Assembly: GCA_019310785.1 (NCBI GenBank)
Contig: JAFDDR010000014.1
Location: 1-37,031, forward strand
DNA length: 37,031 nucleotides
Source: Deltaproteobacteria bacterium
GTDB taxonomy: Bacteria; Desulfobacterota; DSM-4660; Desulfatiglandales; Desulfatiglandaceae
Direction: 5' to 3'
The position numbers and the translations under genes were made by a program. The notes under the pieces are model-generated. The model was not told the origin of the DNA and searched no databases. It saw only the letters and a list, made by a program, of their open reading frames with translations. Positions 9,498 to 17,851 of the stretch are shown in pieces (position 1 is the stretch's first letter; every line of letters starts with the position of its first letter).

Positions 9498-9520
9498 TTT
9501 GACATCCATGTGGAAAGTAG

Positions 9521-11197
<1,677 letters not shown>

Positions 11198-11206
11198 CTA
11201 TCCTTC

Positions 11207-11473
11207 TCAAGGGCTTCTCTTTTCGCTTTTTTGACCACGAACGCCAGCAAGGTATGCAAGCACATCATTGACTTGTGCGATGGTAATGTGACCCTGGTCA
11301 AACAATATCGTGCCGATAAGGCGGTGCTTTCCAATCGAAAAATCTTCCGTTAACTGAATGTCTAACGCTTCCAGAATCTGATCTTTCTTCACAAAGCCTT
11401 TTTGTGCCGCAGCTACTCCAAAACGAATGTCAATATCTTCTGTTTCCAACTTTCTCTCCAGTTTCCTGCCCAC
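11207..11473 (-). CDS. Small MshEN/GspE-N-like domain protein
   Basis: A protein of about 88 residues built around IRFGVAAAQKGFVKKDQILEALDIQL and GTILFDQGHITIAQVNDVL, two copies of the 'G-[LI]-[IV]-x3-Q-[LI]-x-[ED]-A-L' helix pattern. That pattern is typical of the N-terminal domain of GspE/PilB/MshE ATPases, which in some members binds c-di-GMP. The protein has no ATPase part, and small free-standing versions occur in Desulfobacterota without a known role. I place the start at GTG 11473, with AAGGGG seven bases upstream; an in-frame ATG at 11494 lies inside the tRNA terminator stem and has no ribosome site. It converges on pgi, ending 10 bp from the pgi stop. Function not known. Confidence 0.7.
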   Translation of the reverse strand: MGRKLERKLETEDIDIRFGVAAAQKGFVKKDQILEALDIQLTEDFSIGKHRLIGTILFDQGHITIAQVNDVLAYLAGVRGQKSEKRSP

Positions 11474-11474
11474 C

Positions 11475-11513
11475 AAAAAACCCCTTGGCTCCATTATGGA
11501 AAATCAAGGGGTT
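11475..11513 (-). terminator. Rho-independent terminator of tRNA-Glu
   Basis: On the minus strand, 9 bp downstream of the tRNA CCA end, the sequence AACCCCTTG (11513-11505) pairs perfectly with CAAGGGGTT (11487-11479) around a 17-nt loop and is followed by a six-T run. On the plus strand the same stem is followed by GTTTTT, so it may act in both directions. The 3' arm also supplies the Shine-Dalgarno sequence of the small gene that follows. Confidence 0.8.
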
Positions 11514-11521
11514 GTTTTTCC

Positions 11522-11597
11522 TGGTAGTCCCAAGGGGAATTGAACCCCTGTCTCCGGCGTGAGAGGCCGATATCCTAAACCGCTAGACGATGGGACC
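11522..11597 (-). tRNA. tRNA-Glu (anticodon CUC)
   Basis: A 76-nt cloverleaf on the minus strand with encoded CCA (11524-11522). The acceptor stem is GGTCCCA/TGGGACT (first pair G-U), the anticodon stem TCGGC/GCCGG around loop CTCTCAC gives anticodon CTC, and the T arm is AGGGG-TTCAATT-CCCCT. The D arm contains AGCGGTTTAGGA. Sequence and identity elements match bacterial tRNA-Glu. A rho-independent terminator follows directly. Confidence 0.93.
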
Positions 11598-11628
11598 AAG
11601 AATATATGTCAAGTGTTTCATCAATAAA

Positions 11629-11655
11629 TGGCTGGGGGACGAGGATTCGAACCTC
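11629..11655 (-). other. Orphan 3' end of tRNA-Gln (candidate attachment-site scar)
   Basis: Read on the minus strand, these 27 nt are a tRNA 3' terminus: the T-stem/loop GAGGTTCGAATCCTC, the 3' acceptor strand GTCCCCCA, then GCCA. They match bacterial tRNA-Gln(CUG) ends. The match stops inside the T stem: the first T-stem pair is broken, and no variable arm, anticodon arm or 5' acceptor follows to the right. It lies 31 bp from tRNA-Glu, and tRNA-Gln/tRNA-Glu pairs are common neighbours. The fragment length is typical of the identity segment left by tyrosine-integrase insertion into a tRNA gene. Confidence 0.6.
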
Positions 11656-11898
11656 CAATACGTTTGCAAAATAGCAAGGACTCAGGCATATTGCAAGCGC
11701 AAAATTTTCATAATGCTCGATGGGTGTTCACAGAAGGGCCGCCTGGGACTTTCAACCGAATTTCATTAAATAAAATCAATAGATTAGAATCAATATGCAA
11801 GAAATTGGGCGAAAGAGGGCGTTTTGCAAAGGTCTCGTCGCAAAGGCAATGATAGTTGCAGATATGAAGGAAAAAGGGAGGTAGAAGCAGACATTCTA
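11656..11898. other. Gap with no recognisable gene
   Basis: Between the tRNA-Gln fragment and flgM the sequence is A+T-rich, and none of its open frames resembles a protein. One 74-codon plus-strand frame from 11628 begins MAGGRGFEPP, which is simply the antisense reading of the tRNA 3' end. No integrase remnant can be recognised. The stretch probably represents decayed mobile-element DNA. Confidence 0.45.
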
Positions 11899-12231
11899 TT
11901 AATAAAAAATATCGTCTATAAAGGCATCAACAAGTTTATCAGCAACGGCCTCATTATCAAACCTATAATTACCGGATTCAATCCTTTCCCTTAGGGCAGA
12001 TACCTTATCTTCCCTGACATCCGGTTCAGATGAAATTATTTCTTTTATTTGCTGAGCCTCTTTTGAAGCCCTGGAAAGATTGACAACCGTATCCTGATCC
12101 GATCGATCTTTTCCTTCCGCCCTTTTTTCTGTAGAAAGCTGCTTTTCCTCAATCTTTTCAGTAGCACTTGGGGTGGAGTTAGGTATGTACCTGTTAATTT
12201 CATAGCTGATAATTTTGTCATCAATCTTCAC
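11899..12231 (-). CDS. flgM: Anti-sigma-28 factor FlgM
   Basis: FlgM binds the flagellar sigma factor sigma-28 (FliA) and holds late flagellar genes off until the hook is finished and FlgM is exported. The 110-residue product has the FlgM layout: a disordered, charged N-terminal half, then the sigma-binding helices VNLSRASKEAQQIKEII and VSALRERIESGNYRFDNEAVADKLVDAFIDDIF at the C-terminus, ending three residues later. The GTG at 12231 is preferred because GGAGG stands 8 bases upstream; an in-frame TTG at 12246 overlaps that ribosome site. It lies 18 bp downstream of the DVU0524-type gene and is surely cotranscribed. Its targets in this window should be the sigma-28 promoters of fliC (29458) and fliD (32724). 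Confidence 0.92.
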   Translation of the reverse strand: MKIDDKIISYEINRYIPNSTPSATEKIEEKQLSTEKRAEGKDRSDQDTVVNLSRASKEAQQIKEIISSEPDVREDKVSALRERIESGNYRFDNEAVADKLVDAFIDDIFY

Positions 12232-12249
12232 GTTCGTATCCTCCAATTA

Positions 12250-12663
12250 TCACATCATGTTTTTATTTACTGTTTCCTTGGTTATCTCTTCTAATTTATG
12301 CCTTAGAAATTTAGAATCTTCGATAGAAAGTAAATTTATTGTCTCACCATCTTCATCAATGGCCTTGAATATTAAATCGGTGGGACTCTTCCTTGAAATG
12401 GCTAATTGCGCTCCATATTCATTTTCAAGTTTTTGGAACACCTCTTTTTCAACATTCTCCTGGGGTCCGTACTGAGCTATTTTTTCTATGACATTGGAGG
12501 CTACCTTATCAATAACGGCCTTCCTTTTAGCCCCGGCAGAGATGCTAACCATATCCGGTAAGCGAGTATTGGCAGTCTTCGGCCTGATCGAGAACCTGCC
12601 CTGGCGAAGCTGATCCCCATAAACCCTTAAAACATTATTAACCTGATAAGCGGATATTACCAT
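12250..12663 (-). CDS. FlgM-associated protein, DVU0524 type
   Basis: A 137-residue protein that begins MVISAYQVNNVLRVYGDQLR and continues with a KTANTRLPDMVSISAGAKR segment, as in the small family encoded directly upstream of flgM in Desulfovibrio and relatives (DVU0524 family). Its molecular role is not established; the constant linkage suggests an accessory role to FlgM or flagellar gene control. The ATG at 12663 has GAGG seven bases upstream, so I chose it over an in-frame codon at 12699 that has none. The middle is helical and charged (KVASNVIEKIAQYGPQENVEKEVFQKLENEYG), with no membrane segment or signal peptide. It is the first gene of the two-gene leftward unit and diverges from the sugar cluster. 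Confidence 0.82.
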   Translation of the reverse strand: MVISAYQVNNVLRVYGDQLRQGRFSIRPKTANTRLPDMVSISAGAKRKAVIDKVASNVIEKIAQYGPQENVEKEVFQKLENEYGAQLAISRKSPTDLIFKAIDEDGETINLLSIEDSKFLRHKLEEITKETVNKNMM

Positions 12664-12904
12664 AATTTCGCCTCGGTTTTCTCTTCGGCATTTATGCAAG
12701 AAAACTTTAGAAAAATATAGTTCTCACGGTTTCTGCGCATCCTAAATCCCGCAAATCGGCAAATTGCTCACCTTTGAGCGTCACAAAACTGACGTATCTG
12801 CTCAATATTTAGGGTAGACCGAATTTGAATGTTTTCATCCCCGCCAAATAATCGATGTACTGAAAACCTGGAATACATGGAGCTGTGTTAACCCAGGAGG
12901 CTGT

Positions 12905-13039
12905 ATGGGAACTCTGGATTTGGAAAGCGTCAAGTTTTCCCTTCTACCGTCAAAAAAAAGAAAGATTTGCCTACCCCGGTTTATTAATCCGGAACATATC
13001 AGACAAACCAACTTATTGGATTCTAAACAAAAATGGTAG
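12905..13039 (+). CDS. Possible 44-residue small protein
   Basis: A short frame with a near-ideal AGGAGG (12895-12900) four bases before its ATG. The product is basic in the middle (LPSKKRKICLPRF) and ends NLLDSKQKW; I recognise no family. It lies in the divergent region between the flgM unit and the sugar cluster and ends 11 bp before the sigma-54 promoter. It could be a real small gene, the remnant of a longer one, or chance. Confidence 0.3.
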   Translation: MGTLDLESVKFSLLPSKKRKICLPRFINPEHIRQTNLLDSKQKW

Positions 13040-13049
13040 ATGGTATTCG

Positions 13050-13065
13050 TGGCATAGTGCTTGCA
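13050..13065 (+). promoter_or_regulatory. Sigma-54 (RpoN) -24/-12 promoter
   Basis: TGGCAT, five bases, TTGCA: the -24 GG and -12 GC lie at the correct 10-bp spacing, with one deviation from the TGGCAC-N5-TTGCA consensus. A transcript would start near 13076 and run into the sugar cluster whose first start is at 13275. Sigma-54 with a flagellar enhancer-binding protein drives mid-stage flagellar genes in many polarly flagellated bacteria. Confidence 0.7.
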
Positions 13066-13075
13066 GAGATTAAAG

Positions 13076-13274
13076 TTCGACTACAATTTTTAGTTCTTGG
13101 GTCAAAAAGGGCGGCTAAAGGCCCTAAGCATCGCGGAATCGGTAAACAGGGCATAGCGCAAGTGAAAAGTATCGGTCCGAAGTCATAAGGCTTTATATTC
13201 GCGACAAATTGAAGCATCGCGAAATGCGTCAAAAATTTGGCGAAAAATACATAAGATACTTTATGGGTGAAATC
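13076..13274 (+). other. About 200-nt leader before the sugar cluster
   Basis: From the predicted sigma-54 start to the first gene there are roughly 200 nt without a convincing open frame. A small hairpin AGGGC/GCCCT spans 13108-13125, and G+C-rich words such as CATCGCGGAATCGG recur in variant form further on. It matches no riboswitch class I can recognise, including GEMM-type c-di-GMP aptamers. It may be a structured leader or the remains of a displaced gene. Confidence 0.3.
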
Positions 13275-14477
13275 ATGTCATTGCCAGCCAAGAATTTTCA
13301 GACTTTTGAAAAGACCGGTTATATCCGAAATGATTTTTTGGTTTTTGGCGCTCCGGCAATTCAGGAAGCCGAAATTAACGAAGTTGTCGCCAGCATGAAA
13401 AGCGGCTGGTTAGGAACCGGACCAAAAGTTGCCCGTTTTGAGAGTGAATTTCGTGACTATAAGGATGCCAGGTACGCGGTTGCAGTGAATTCGGGCACTG
13501 CGGCATTACATTTGAGTATGCTCGTTTCGGGCGTGAAACCCGGAGATGAAATCATAACTACCCCACTGACTTTCAGTGCGACCATTAATGCCATAATTCA
13601 CGCGGGCGGGACGCCGGTGCTGGCAGATGTGGACCCGGTTACCATGAATATTGATCCTGAACGGATTGAAGATAAGATCACGTCAAGAACCCGTGCCATT
13701 CTACCCGTCCACTTTGCCGGCCGTCCATGCGATATGGATGCCCTGAGCGATATCAGCAAACGCCACGGTTTAAAGATTATTGAAGATTGTGCCCACGCCA
13801 TTGAAACAGAGTACAAGGGGCGAAAGGCGGGGACAGAAGGTGATTTCGGCTGCTTCAGTTTCTATGTGACCAAAAACGTTGCAACCGGGGAAGGTGGGAT
13901 GGTCCTGACCAGAAAAAAAGAGGCCGCAGTGCGCATCAAGATATTAGCGCTCCACGGAATGAGTAAAGATGCGTGGAAGCGTTTTAGCGATGATGGCTAT
14001 AAACATTACCGGGTGGTGGATTGCGGTTTTAAGTACAACATGATGGATCTTCAGGCAGGCATCGGCATACACCAGTTGCGGCGCGTGGAGGAAAACTGGA
14101 AAAAGAGGCGTGATATCTGGAATTTTTACAAACAGTGTTTTTCTCACCTGCCTATCCGATTGCCTGCTGATCCTGAGCCTGAAACTCGCCATGCATATCA
14201 CCTGTTTACGATATTGGTAAATGAGTTGGAGACCGGGATAACTCGCGATGCATTTCTCGCCGCTATGACACGCAGGAACATAGGGGTCGGCGTACATTAC
14301 CTGAGTATCCCTGAGCACCCATATTATCAAAAGACGTTTGGATGGAGGCCTAAAGATTATCCAAATGCCATGAATATTGGGCGCCGGACGGTTAGCCTTC
14401 CGATTTCACCAAAACTGAATCATGACGATGCAACAGATGTGGTAAATGCAGTCGAGGATATTCTGATTCATGATTAA
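13275..14477 (+). CDS. DegT/DnrJ/EryC1/StrS-family sugar aminotransferase
   Basis: A PLP-dependent enzyme that converts a keto-sugar into an amino-sugar, normally on a nucleotide sugar and with glutamate as donor; 400 residues, the family norm. Visible motifs: GWLGTGPKVARFE near the N-terminus, NSGTAALHLS (cofactor phosphate binding), EDCAHAIE (the aspartate that contacts the pyridine nitrogen) and SFYVTKNVATGEGG with the Schiff-base lysine. HYLSIPEHPYYQ and a SLPISPKL end are also typical. ATG 13275 gives the usual N-terminus; upstream in-frame starts back to TTG 13209 add unlike sequence. It is the first gene of the cluster and overlaps the next by 8 bp. PseC and LegC belong to the same family, but the exact substrate cannot be read from sequence. 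Confidence 0.92.
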   Translation: MSLPAKNFQTFEKTGYIRNDFLVFGAPAIQEAEINEVVASMKSGWLGTGPKVARFESEFRDYKDARYAVAVNSGTAALHLSMLVSGVKPGDEIITTPLTFSATINAIIHAGGTPVLADVDPVTMNIDPERIEDKITSRTRAILPVHFAGRPCDMDALSDISKRHGLKIIEDCAHAIETEYKGRKAGTEGDFGCFSFYVTKNVATGEGGMVLTRKKEAAVRIKILALHGMSKDAWKRFSDDGYKHYRVVDCGFKYNMMDLQAGIGIHQLRRVEENWKKRRDIWNFYKQCFSHLPIRLPADPEPETRHAYHLFTILVNELETGITRDAFLAAMTRRNIGVGVHYLSIPEHPYYQKTFGWRPKDYPNAMNIGRRTVSLPISPKLNHDDATDVVNAVEDILIHD

Positions 14478-15252
14478 ACTTGCAACTCCAATTTCGCACC
14501 TTTTTTTGCACACCCAAAACGCACGGGAAATAGTCATGGTTAGCGATTGCCTGGAGTGTCGTGACTGGTGCATTGAGGAGCAACATCCCAAAGAGGAATT
14601 GATACACTTCGACTTCAATATTATTCATCACTGGCCTGAAGCAATGAAACTTCGTATCCGCTCCTCCATTCTTTCCAAACCGATGCTCAAGCTGGTGACT
14701 TTTCACATGGCTGCATGCTGTGGTGCTCCTGTTGAAATAGACGGGATGTTTCAGCCCGGCGGGATGCAATATTGCAGGGAAGAGCTGCTGGAAAATGCAA
14801 GAGTCAATATATTATGGATTCGTTCATTTTTAGCTGAAAAAACTATTATAGCAGTTGAAAACAATAATTATTACCCAACTCCGGCGTATGATTACATAAC
14901 TGACGGTGATTTTATAGCAGAAGTTGTTGAGGAAAACGACATTAAGTTTCTCCTTGATATTGCCCATGCCAGAATTACTGCCCATAACAGGGCAATAAAC
15001 TACAAAAAATACCTTGCTACACTTCCCTTAAAAGACACAATTCAGATACACATCTCAAGCCATAGAATCAATTCCGCCCGGCTTGCCTACGATGCCCATG
15101 AATTCCCTGACGAAGGGATTTATAGAGAGGTCAGATCGCTTGTGAAGGCTTACCCGGTTAAATACCTGACTGTTGAGTACTACAAGGACAGCACAAAGGT
15201 CGTCCGGGCCTTGAGAAGGTATAGTCAACTAAAGCAGGATATCAATAGATGA
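14470..15252 (+). CDS. TIM-barrel protein resembling DUF692/MNIO and xylose-isomerase-like enzymes
   Basis: A 260-residue protein with the strand/metal-ligand pattern of the AP-endonuclease-2/xylose isomerase/DUF692 superfamily: VTFHMAACC, AVENNNYYP (Glu, about residue 133), FLLDIAHARI (Asp and His, about 160), QIHISSHR (His, about 190), DAHEFPDEG (Asp and His, about 212) and LTVEYY (Glu, about 239). These acidic and histidine residues at strand ends suggest a divalent or di-/tri-iron centre. DUF692 (MNIO) enzymes oxidise cysteine-containing peptides, whereas xylose-isomerase-like members act on sugars. Embedded between an aminotransferase and an SDR, a sugar isomerase or epimerase role is the simplest reading. 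It overlaps both neighbours (8 bp upstream, 4 bp downstream), implying translational coupling. Precise family not certain. Confidence 0.7.
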   Translation: MIKLATPISHLFLHTQNAREIVMVSDCLECRDWCIEEQHPKEELIHFDFNIIHHWPEAMKLRIRSSILSKPMLKLVTFHMAACCGAPVEIDGMFQPGGMQYCREELLENARVNILWIRSFLAEKTIIAVENNNYYPTPAYDYITDGDFIAEVVEENDIKFLLDIAHARITAHNRAINYKKYLATLPLKDTIQIHISSHRINSARLAYDAHEFPDEGIYREVRSLVKAYPVKYLTVEYYKDSTKVVRALRRYSQLKQDINR

Positions 15253-16031
15253 ATAAGGGCTATCTGGACAATCTGTTTGATCTTGCGAATAAAGTCGTCC
15301 TTATGACCGGAGCCACGGGGCAACTGGGGTTCGAGGTATGTAAGGCTTTCGAGAAAGCAGGTTCCACGGTATTTGCCACGGATAAAGCAATAAACACAAA
15401 GAAGGTTATAGATTCCAAACAGGTAAAATACTTTGAAATGGATATTACAGATAAGGCATCAATCATTCAGGGGATGGATCGAGTCTATGCTGAATATGAT
15501 CACCTCGATGTGTTGATCAATAATGCCGGGGTAAGCTGCTTCGAGCCTTATGAAGAGAGGCCCGAGGAGTCATTTGACTGGGTCATGGATGTGAACCTGA
15601 AGGGAACATTTTTATGCATCCAGGCATATGCTAACGAGATTAAGGAAAAAAAACACGACGGCAGCATCATCAATATAGGGTCGATTTATGGTCTGATCAG
15701 TCCGGATTTCAGGATTTATACAGATTGTAAACGCATGAACTCCGAGGTATACGGAGCGACAAAAGCGGCGGTTATTCAGATGACACGCTATTTTGCAGTC
15801 CATCTTGCGAGATACGGGATAAGAGTCAATAGCGTTTCTCCTGGCGGGATCTTTAATACGGAGTCGCCACAGGGTGAAGATTTTGTAGAGAATTATTCCT
15901 ATCGGTGTCCTATGGGACGAATGGCAAATTGCGAAGAGATGATCGGTGGAATTCTCTACCTTGCCTCATCAGCAGCGGGATACACGACAGGGCAAAACCT
16001 GGTCATTGATGGTGGGATGAGTTGTTGGTAA
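15249..16031 (+). CDS. Short-chain dehydrogenase/reductase (PtmA-like)
   Basis: An NAD(P)-dependent oxidoreductase of the classical SDR type, 260 residues. The cofactor loop TGATGQLG is at about 20-27, NNAG at about 91, and the catalytic Ser in NIGSIYG, with Tyr and Lys in EVYGATKAAV, form the standard tetrad. The ending TGQNLVIDGGMSCW is typical. It resembles the flagellin-modification protein PtmA of Campylobacter, an SDR encoded among sugar genes. It would oxidise or reduce a hydroxyl or keto group on the sugar, for example making the ketone for one of the two aminotransferases (inference). An ATGA overlap couples it to the preceding gene, and the NeuB-type gene begins 7 bp after its stop. 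An insertion between NIGSIYG and YGATK (DFRIYTDCKRMNSE) is also seen in PtmA-type proteins. Confidence 0.88.
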   Translation: MNKGYLDNLFDLANKVVLMTGATGQLGFEVCKAFEKAGSTVFATDKAINTKKVIDSKQVKYFEMDITDKASIIQGMDRVYAEYDHLDVLINNAGVSCFEPYEERPEESFDWVMDVNLKGTFLCIQAYANEIKEKKHDGSIINIGSIYGLISPDFRIYTDCKRMNSEVYGATKAAVIQMTRYFAVHLARYGIRVNSVSPGGIFNTESPQGEDFVENYSYRCPMGRMANCEEMIGGILYLASSAAGYTTGQNLVIDGGMSCW

Positions 16032-16037
16032 CAGGGT

Positions 16038-16892
16038 ATGGTAAATACCATGCATAGAAGAATTCAAATTAATGGCGAAAATATCGGTGACGGCAGCCCG
16101 GTATACGTAATTGCGGAAGTAGGGATTAATCATAATGGTGACTTGAAGATTGCGGAAAAACTCATTCGGGCAGCAGCATCGGCTGGCGCAAACGCCGTAA
16201 AGTTTCAGACATATATTACTAAAAAGCGTGTTCCGGAAAGCAGTCCTATTTACGGGATATTGAAAAAATGTGAACTGTCTTACAAGATCCAGACGGACTT
16301 AAAGAATTTTGCTGACGCTGAGGGGGTAACTTTCTTTTCAACACCGTTTGACATTGAAAGCGTAGATTTTCTGGCAGGTCTTGATGTTCCTGCATACAAG
16401 ATCGCTTCCTTTGAAATAGTGAACCTGGCCTTGGTGCGTCATATTGCCTCGGTTGGAAAACCGGTAATCGCCTCGCGAGGAATGGCTAACTGCAAGGAGA
16501 TTGACAACGCCATTCAAATTATGGATGCAAAATTAACACCTCATGCACTGCTTCATTGCGTTTCAGCATACCCGACTGCTCTGGAAAATGCCAGCTTGAA
16601 AGTTATTCGGTCCCTGCTGAAGGCGTATGAATGTCCTGTAGGATATTCCGATCATACTTTAGGAATAAAGGCACCGGTATTTTCCGTCGCCGTTGGAGCT
16701 CAAATTATTGAAAAACATTTCACTCTCGATAAAAGGATGGAAGGACCAGACCAGAGTATGTCCGCCAATCCGCTGGAAATGTCAGAAATAGTGAGAAATT
16801 GCCGTGAGGTAGAGTCACTGCTCGGAGATGGTAAAATATGCCGCAGTGAAGCCGAAGCTAAGTTTACATGGCTTCGTAGACCTTCGGAATGA
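16038..16892 (+). CDS. NeuB-family nonulosonate synthase lacking the SAF domain
   Basis: Condenses phosphoenolpyruvate with a six-carbon amino sugar to give a nine-carbon 2-keto acid of the sialic/pseudaminic/legionaminic type. Catalytic-domain motifs run in order: AEVGINHNGD, AVKFQTY, FFSTPFD, YKIASFE, HCVSAYP, VGYSDHTLG, EKHFTLDKRMEGPD. The product is 284 residues; canonical NeuB, PseI and LegI are about 335-350 and end with an antifreeze-like (SAF) domain, which is missing here. The stop is followed at once by the next gene's ribosome site, and no SAF-like sequence follows in another frame, so it seems a true short form rather than a recent frameshift. Start is ATG 16038 or ATG 16050. Substrate cannot be decided between Neu, Leg, Pse and others. 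Confidence 0.9.
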   Translation: MVNTMHRRIQINGENIGDGSPVYVIAEVGINHNGDLKIAEKLIRAAASAGANAVKFQTYITKKRVPESSPIYGILKKCELSYKIQTDLKNFADAEGVTFFSTPFDIESVDFLAGLDVPAYKIASFEIVNLALVRHIASVGKPVIASRGMANCKEIDNAIQIMDAKLTPHALLHCVSAYPTALENASLKVIRSLLKAYECPVGYSDHTLGIKAPVFSVAVGAQIIEKHFTLDKRMEGPDQSMSANPLEMSEIVRNCREVESLLGDGKICRSEAEAKFTWLRRPSE

Positions 16893-16905
16893 AAGGAGTT
16901 TGACA

Positions 16906-17832
16906 ATGAAATACCGTGCAATCGTGTTTGGCTGTCAACAGATCGCTGTCGACTGTATTGAAACATTATTAAAAAAGGGGGTAGATATTCCACGTATCAT
17001 AACTTACGAATTGCCCCTTGATAAAGTTTATGGATACAAATCCGTTCAGGAATTTGCTTTGCAACAAAATATTGCCTGCGATATGCCGAAGCAACTAACC
17101 CATGATTTTATTTCAGAGATAGGGACGCTCAAGCCTGATCTTATTTTCTCCTTTTACTACCGCAAGATATTCCCACACAAACTTATTGCAATTCCAAACC
17201 TTGGAGTTGTGAACATCCATCCCTCTTATCTTCCAACTTACCGTGGATGTGTGCCAACGGCATGGGCACTTTTGAATGGAGAAAAGGAAACCGGTATCAC
17301 GATACACTATATTGATGGGAATATTGATACCGCTGACATAATTGCTCAAAAGAAAATTTCAATTAGAGACGATGATACCGGTTTCAGCCTTTACAATCGG
17401 TGTATGGATATGGGGGCTGAGCTGTTCGAGGAAGTTGTAGACGATATTCTGGCAGGAACTGCACCACGAATTCAACAACCTGTTAATGGGAGCTACTATG
17501 GAGCCTTAACCGATCAACAGAATCGGATCGATTGGAGTACTCCTGCCCGACGAATTGTCAATCAGATTCGTGTCTTCTCTAAGCCTTATGCTGGCGTAGA
17601 ATGCAAATTCCTAAACAAGCACTTAGTCATTTGGCGTGCACGTTTAGGCTCTTCTAATGGCTATTTATTGCAGGGGCCGGGTAAAATTCTGGACCTAATT
17701 CCTGCAAAAAGAACCGAAATCGTGGTAAGCGGAGTTGATGACGTTATAGTGCTTGAGGATTATGATATCTTCCCGCCTTTAGATGATATCGAACGGGATG
17801 TTTACCTGAAAATCGGACAGAAAATCCAGTGA
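16906..17832 (+). CDS. Sugar N-formyltransferase (methionyl-tRNA formyltransferase fold)
   Basis: Transfers a formyl group from 10-formyl-tetrahydrofolate to an amine. The catalytic trio Asn-His-Asp is present: VNIHPSYLPTYRG carries the Asn and His, and GNIDTADII carries the Asp. A C-terminal beta-barrel-like region starts near NRIDWSTPARRIVNQIR. At 308 residues with Fmt-like order it could in principle be Fmt, but the setting between NeuB-type and nucleotidyltransferase genes, and the divergent N-terminus (RAIVFGCQQIAVDCIETLL), point to a sugar formyltransferase of the ArnA-N/FdtF/VioF kind. ATG 16906 has AAAGGAG upstream; earlier in-frame codons reach back into the previous gene. It would N-formylate the amine placed by one of the two aminotransferases (inference). 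Confidence 0.88.
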   Translation: MKYRAIVFGCQQIAVDCIETLLKKGVDIPRIITYELPLDKVYGYKSVQEFALQQNIACDMPKQLTHDFISEIGTLKPDLIFSFYYRKIFPHKLIAIPNLGVVNIHPSYLPTYRGCVPTAWALLNGEKETGITIHYIDGNIDTADIIAQKKISIRDDDTGFSLYNRCMDMGAELFEEVVDDILAGTAPRIQQPVNGSYYGALTDQQNRIDWSTPARRIVNQIRVFSKPYAGVECKFLNKHLVIWRARLGSSNGYLLQGPGKILDLIPAKRTEIVVSGVDDVIVLEDYDIFPPLDDIERDVYLKIGQKIQ

Positions 17833-17851
17833 AGGATGTATGGGGGGATAC

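Noticed and set aside
11628-11852. 74-codon frame beginning MAGGRGFEPP
   Set aside because: Its first residues are just the antisense translation of the tRNA-Gln 3' end, a familiar false gene call, and the remainder resembles nothing.
12740-12790. Possible sigma-28 promoter for the flgM unit (minus strand, GCCGATTT with TCAAAG upstream)
   Set aside because: The -10 word is good, but the only -35-like word is 17 bases upstream instead of the 20 seen at fliC and fliD, so the evidence is too weak.
12930-12953. TCAAG...ACCGTCAA as a sigma-28 promoter
   Set aside because: The spacing is only 16 bases and the -10 word deviates from CCGATA.
12885-13073. 62-codon plus-strand frame across the divergent region
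   Set aside because: It has no good ribosome site, covers the sigma-54 promoter, and a different frame (12905-13039) has a much better start. The translation looks random.
13076-13274. c-di-GMP (GEMM) riboswitch in the leader of the sugar cluster
   Set aside because: The conserved GEMM core and tetraloop-receptor sequences could not be found, only short chance matches.
16906-17832. Housekeeping methionyl-tRNA formyltransferase (fmt)
   Set aside because: fmt normally sits with def; here the neighbours are NeuB-type and SpsF-like genes, and the N-terminus departs from the Fmt pattern.
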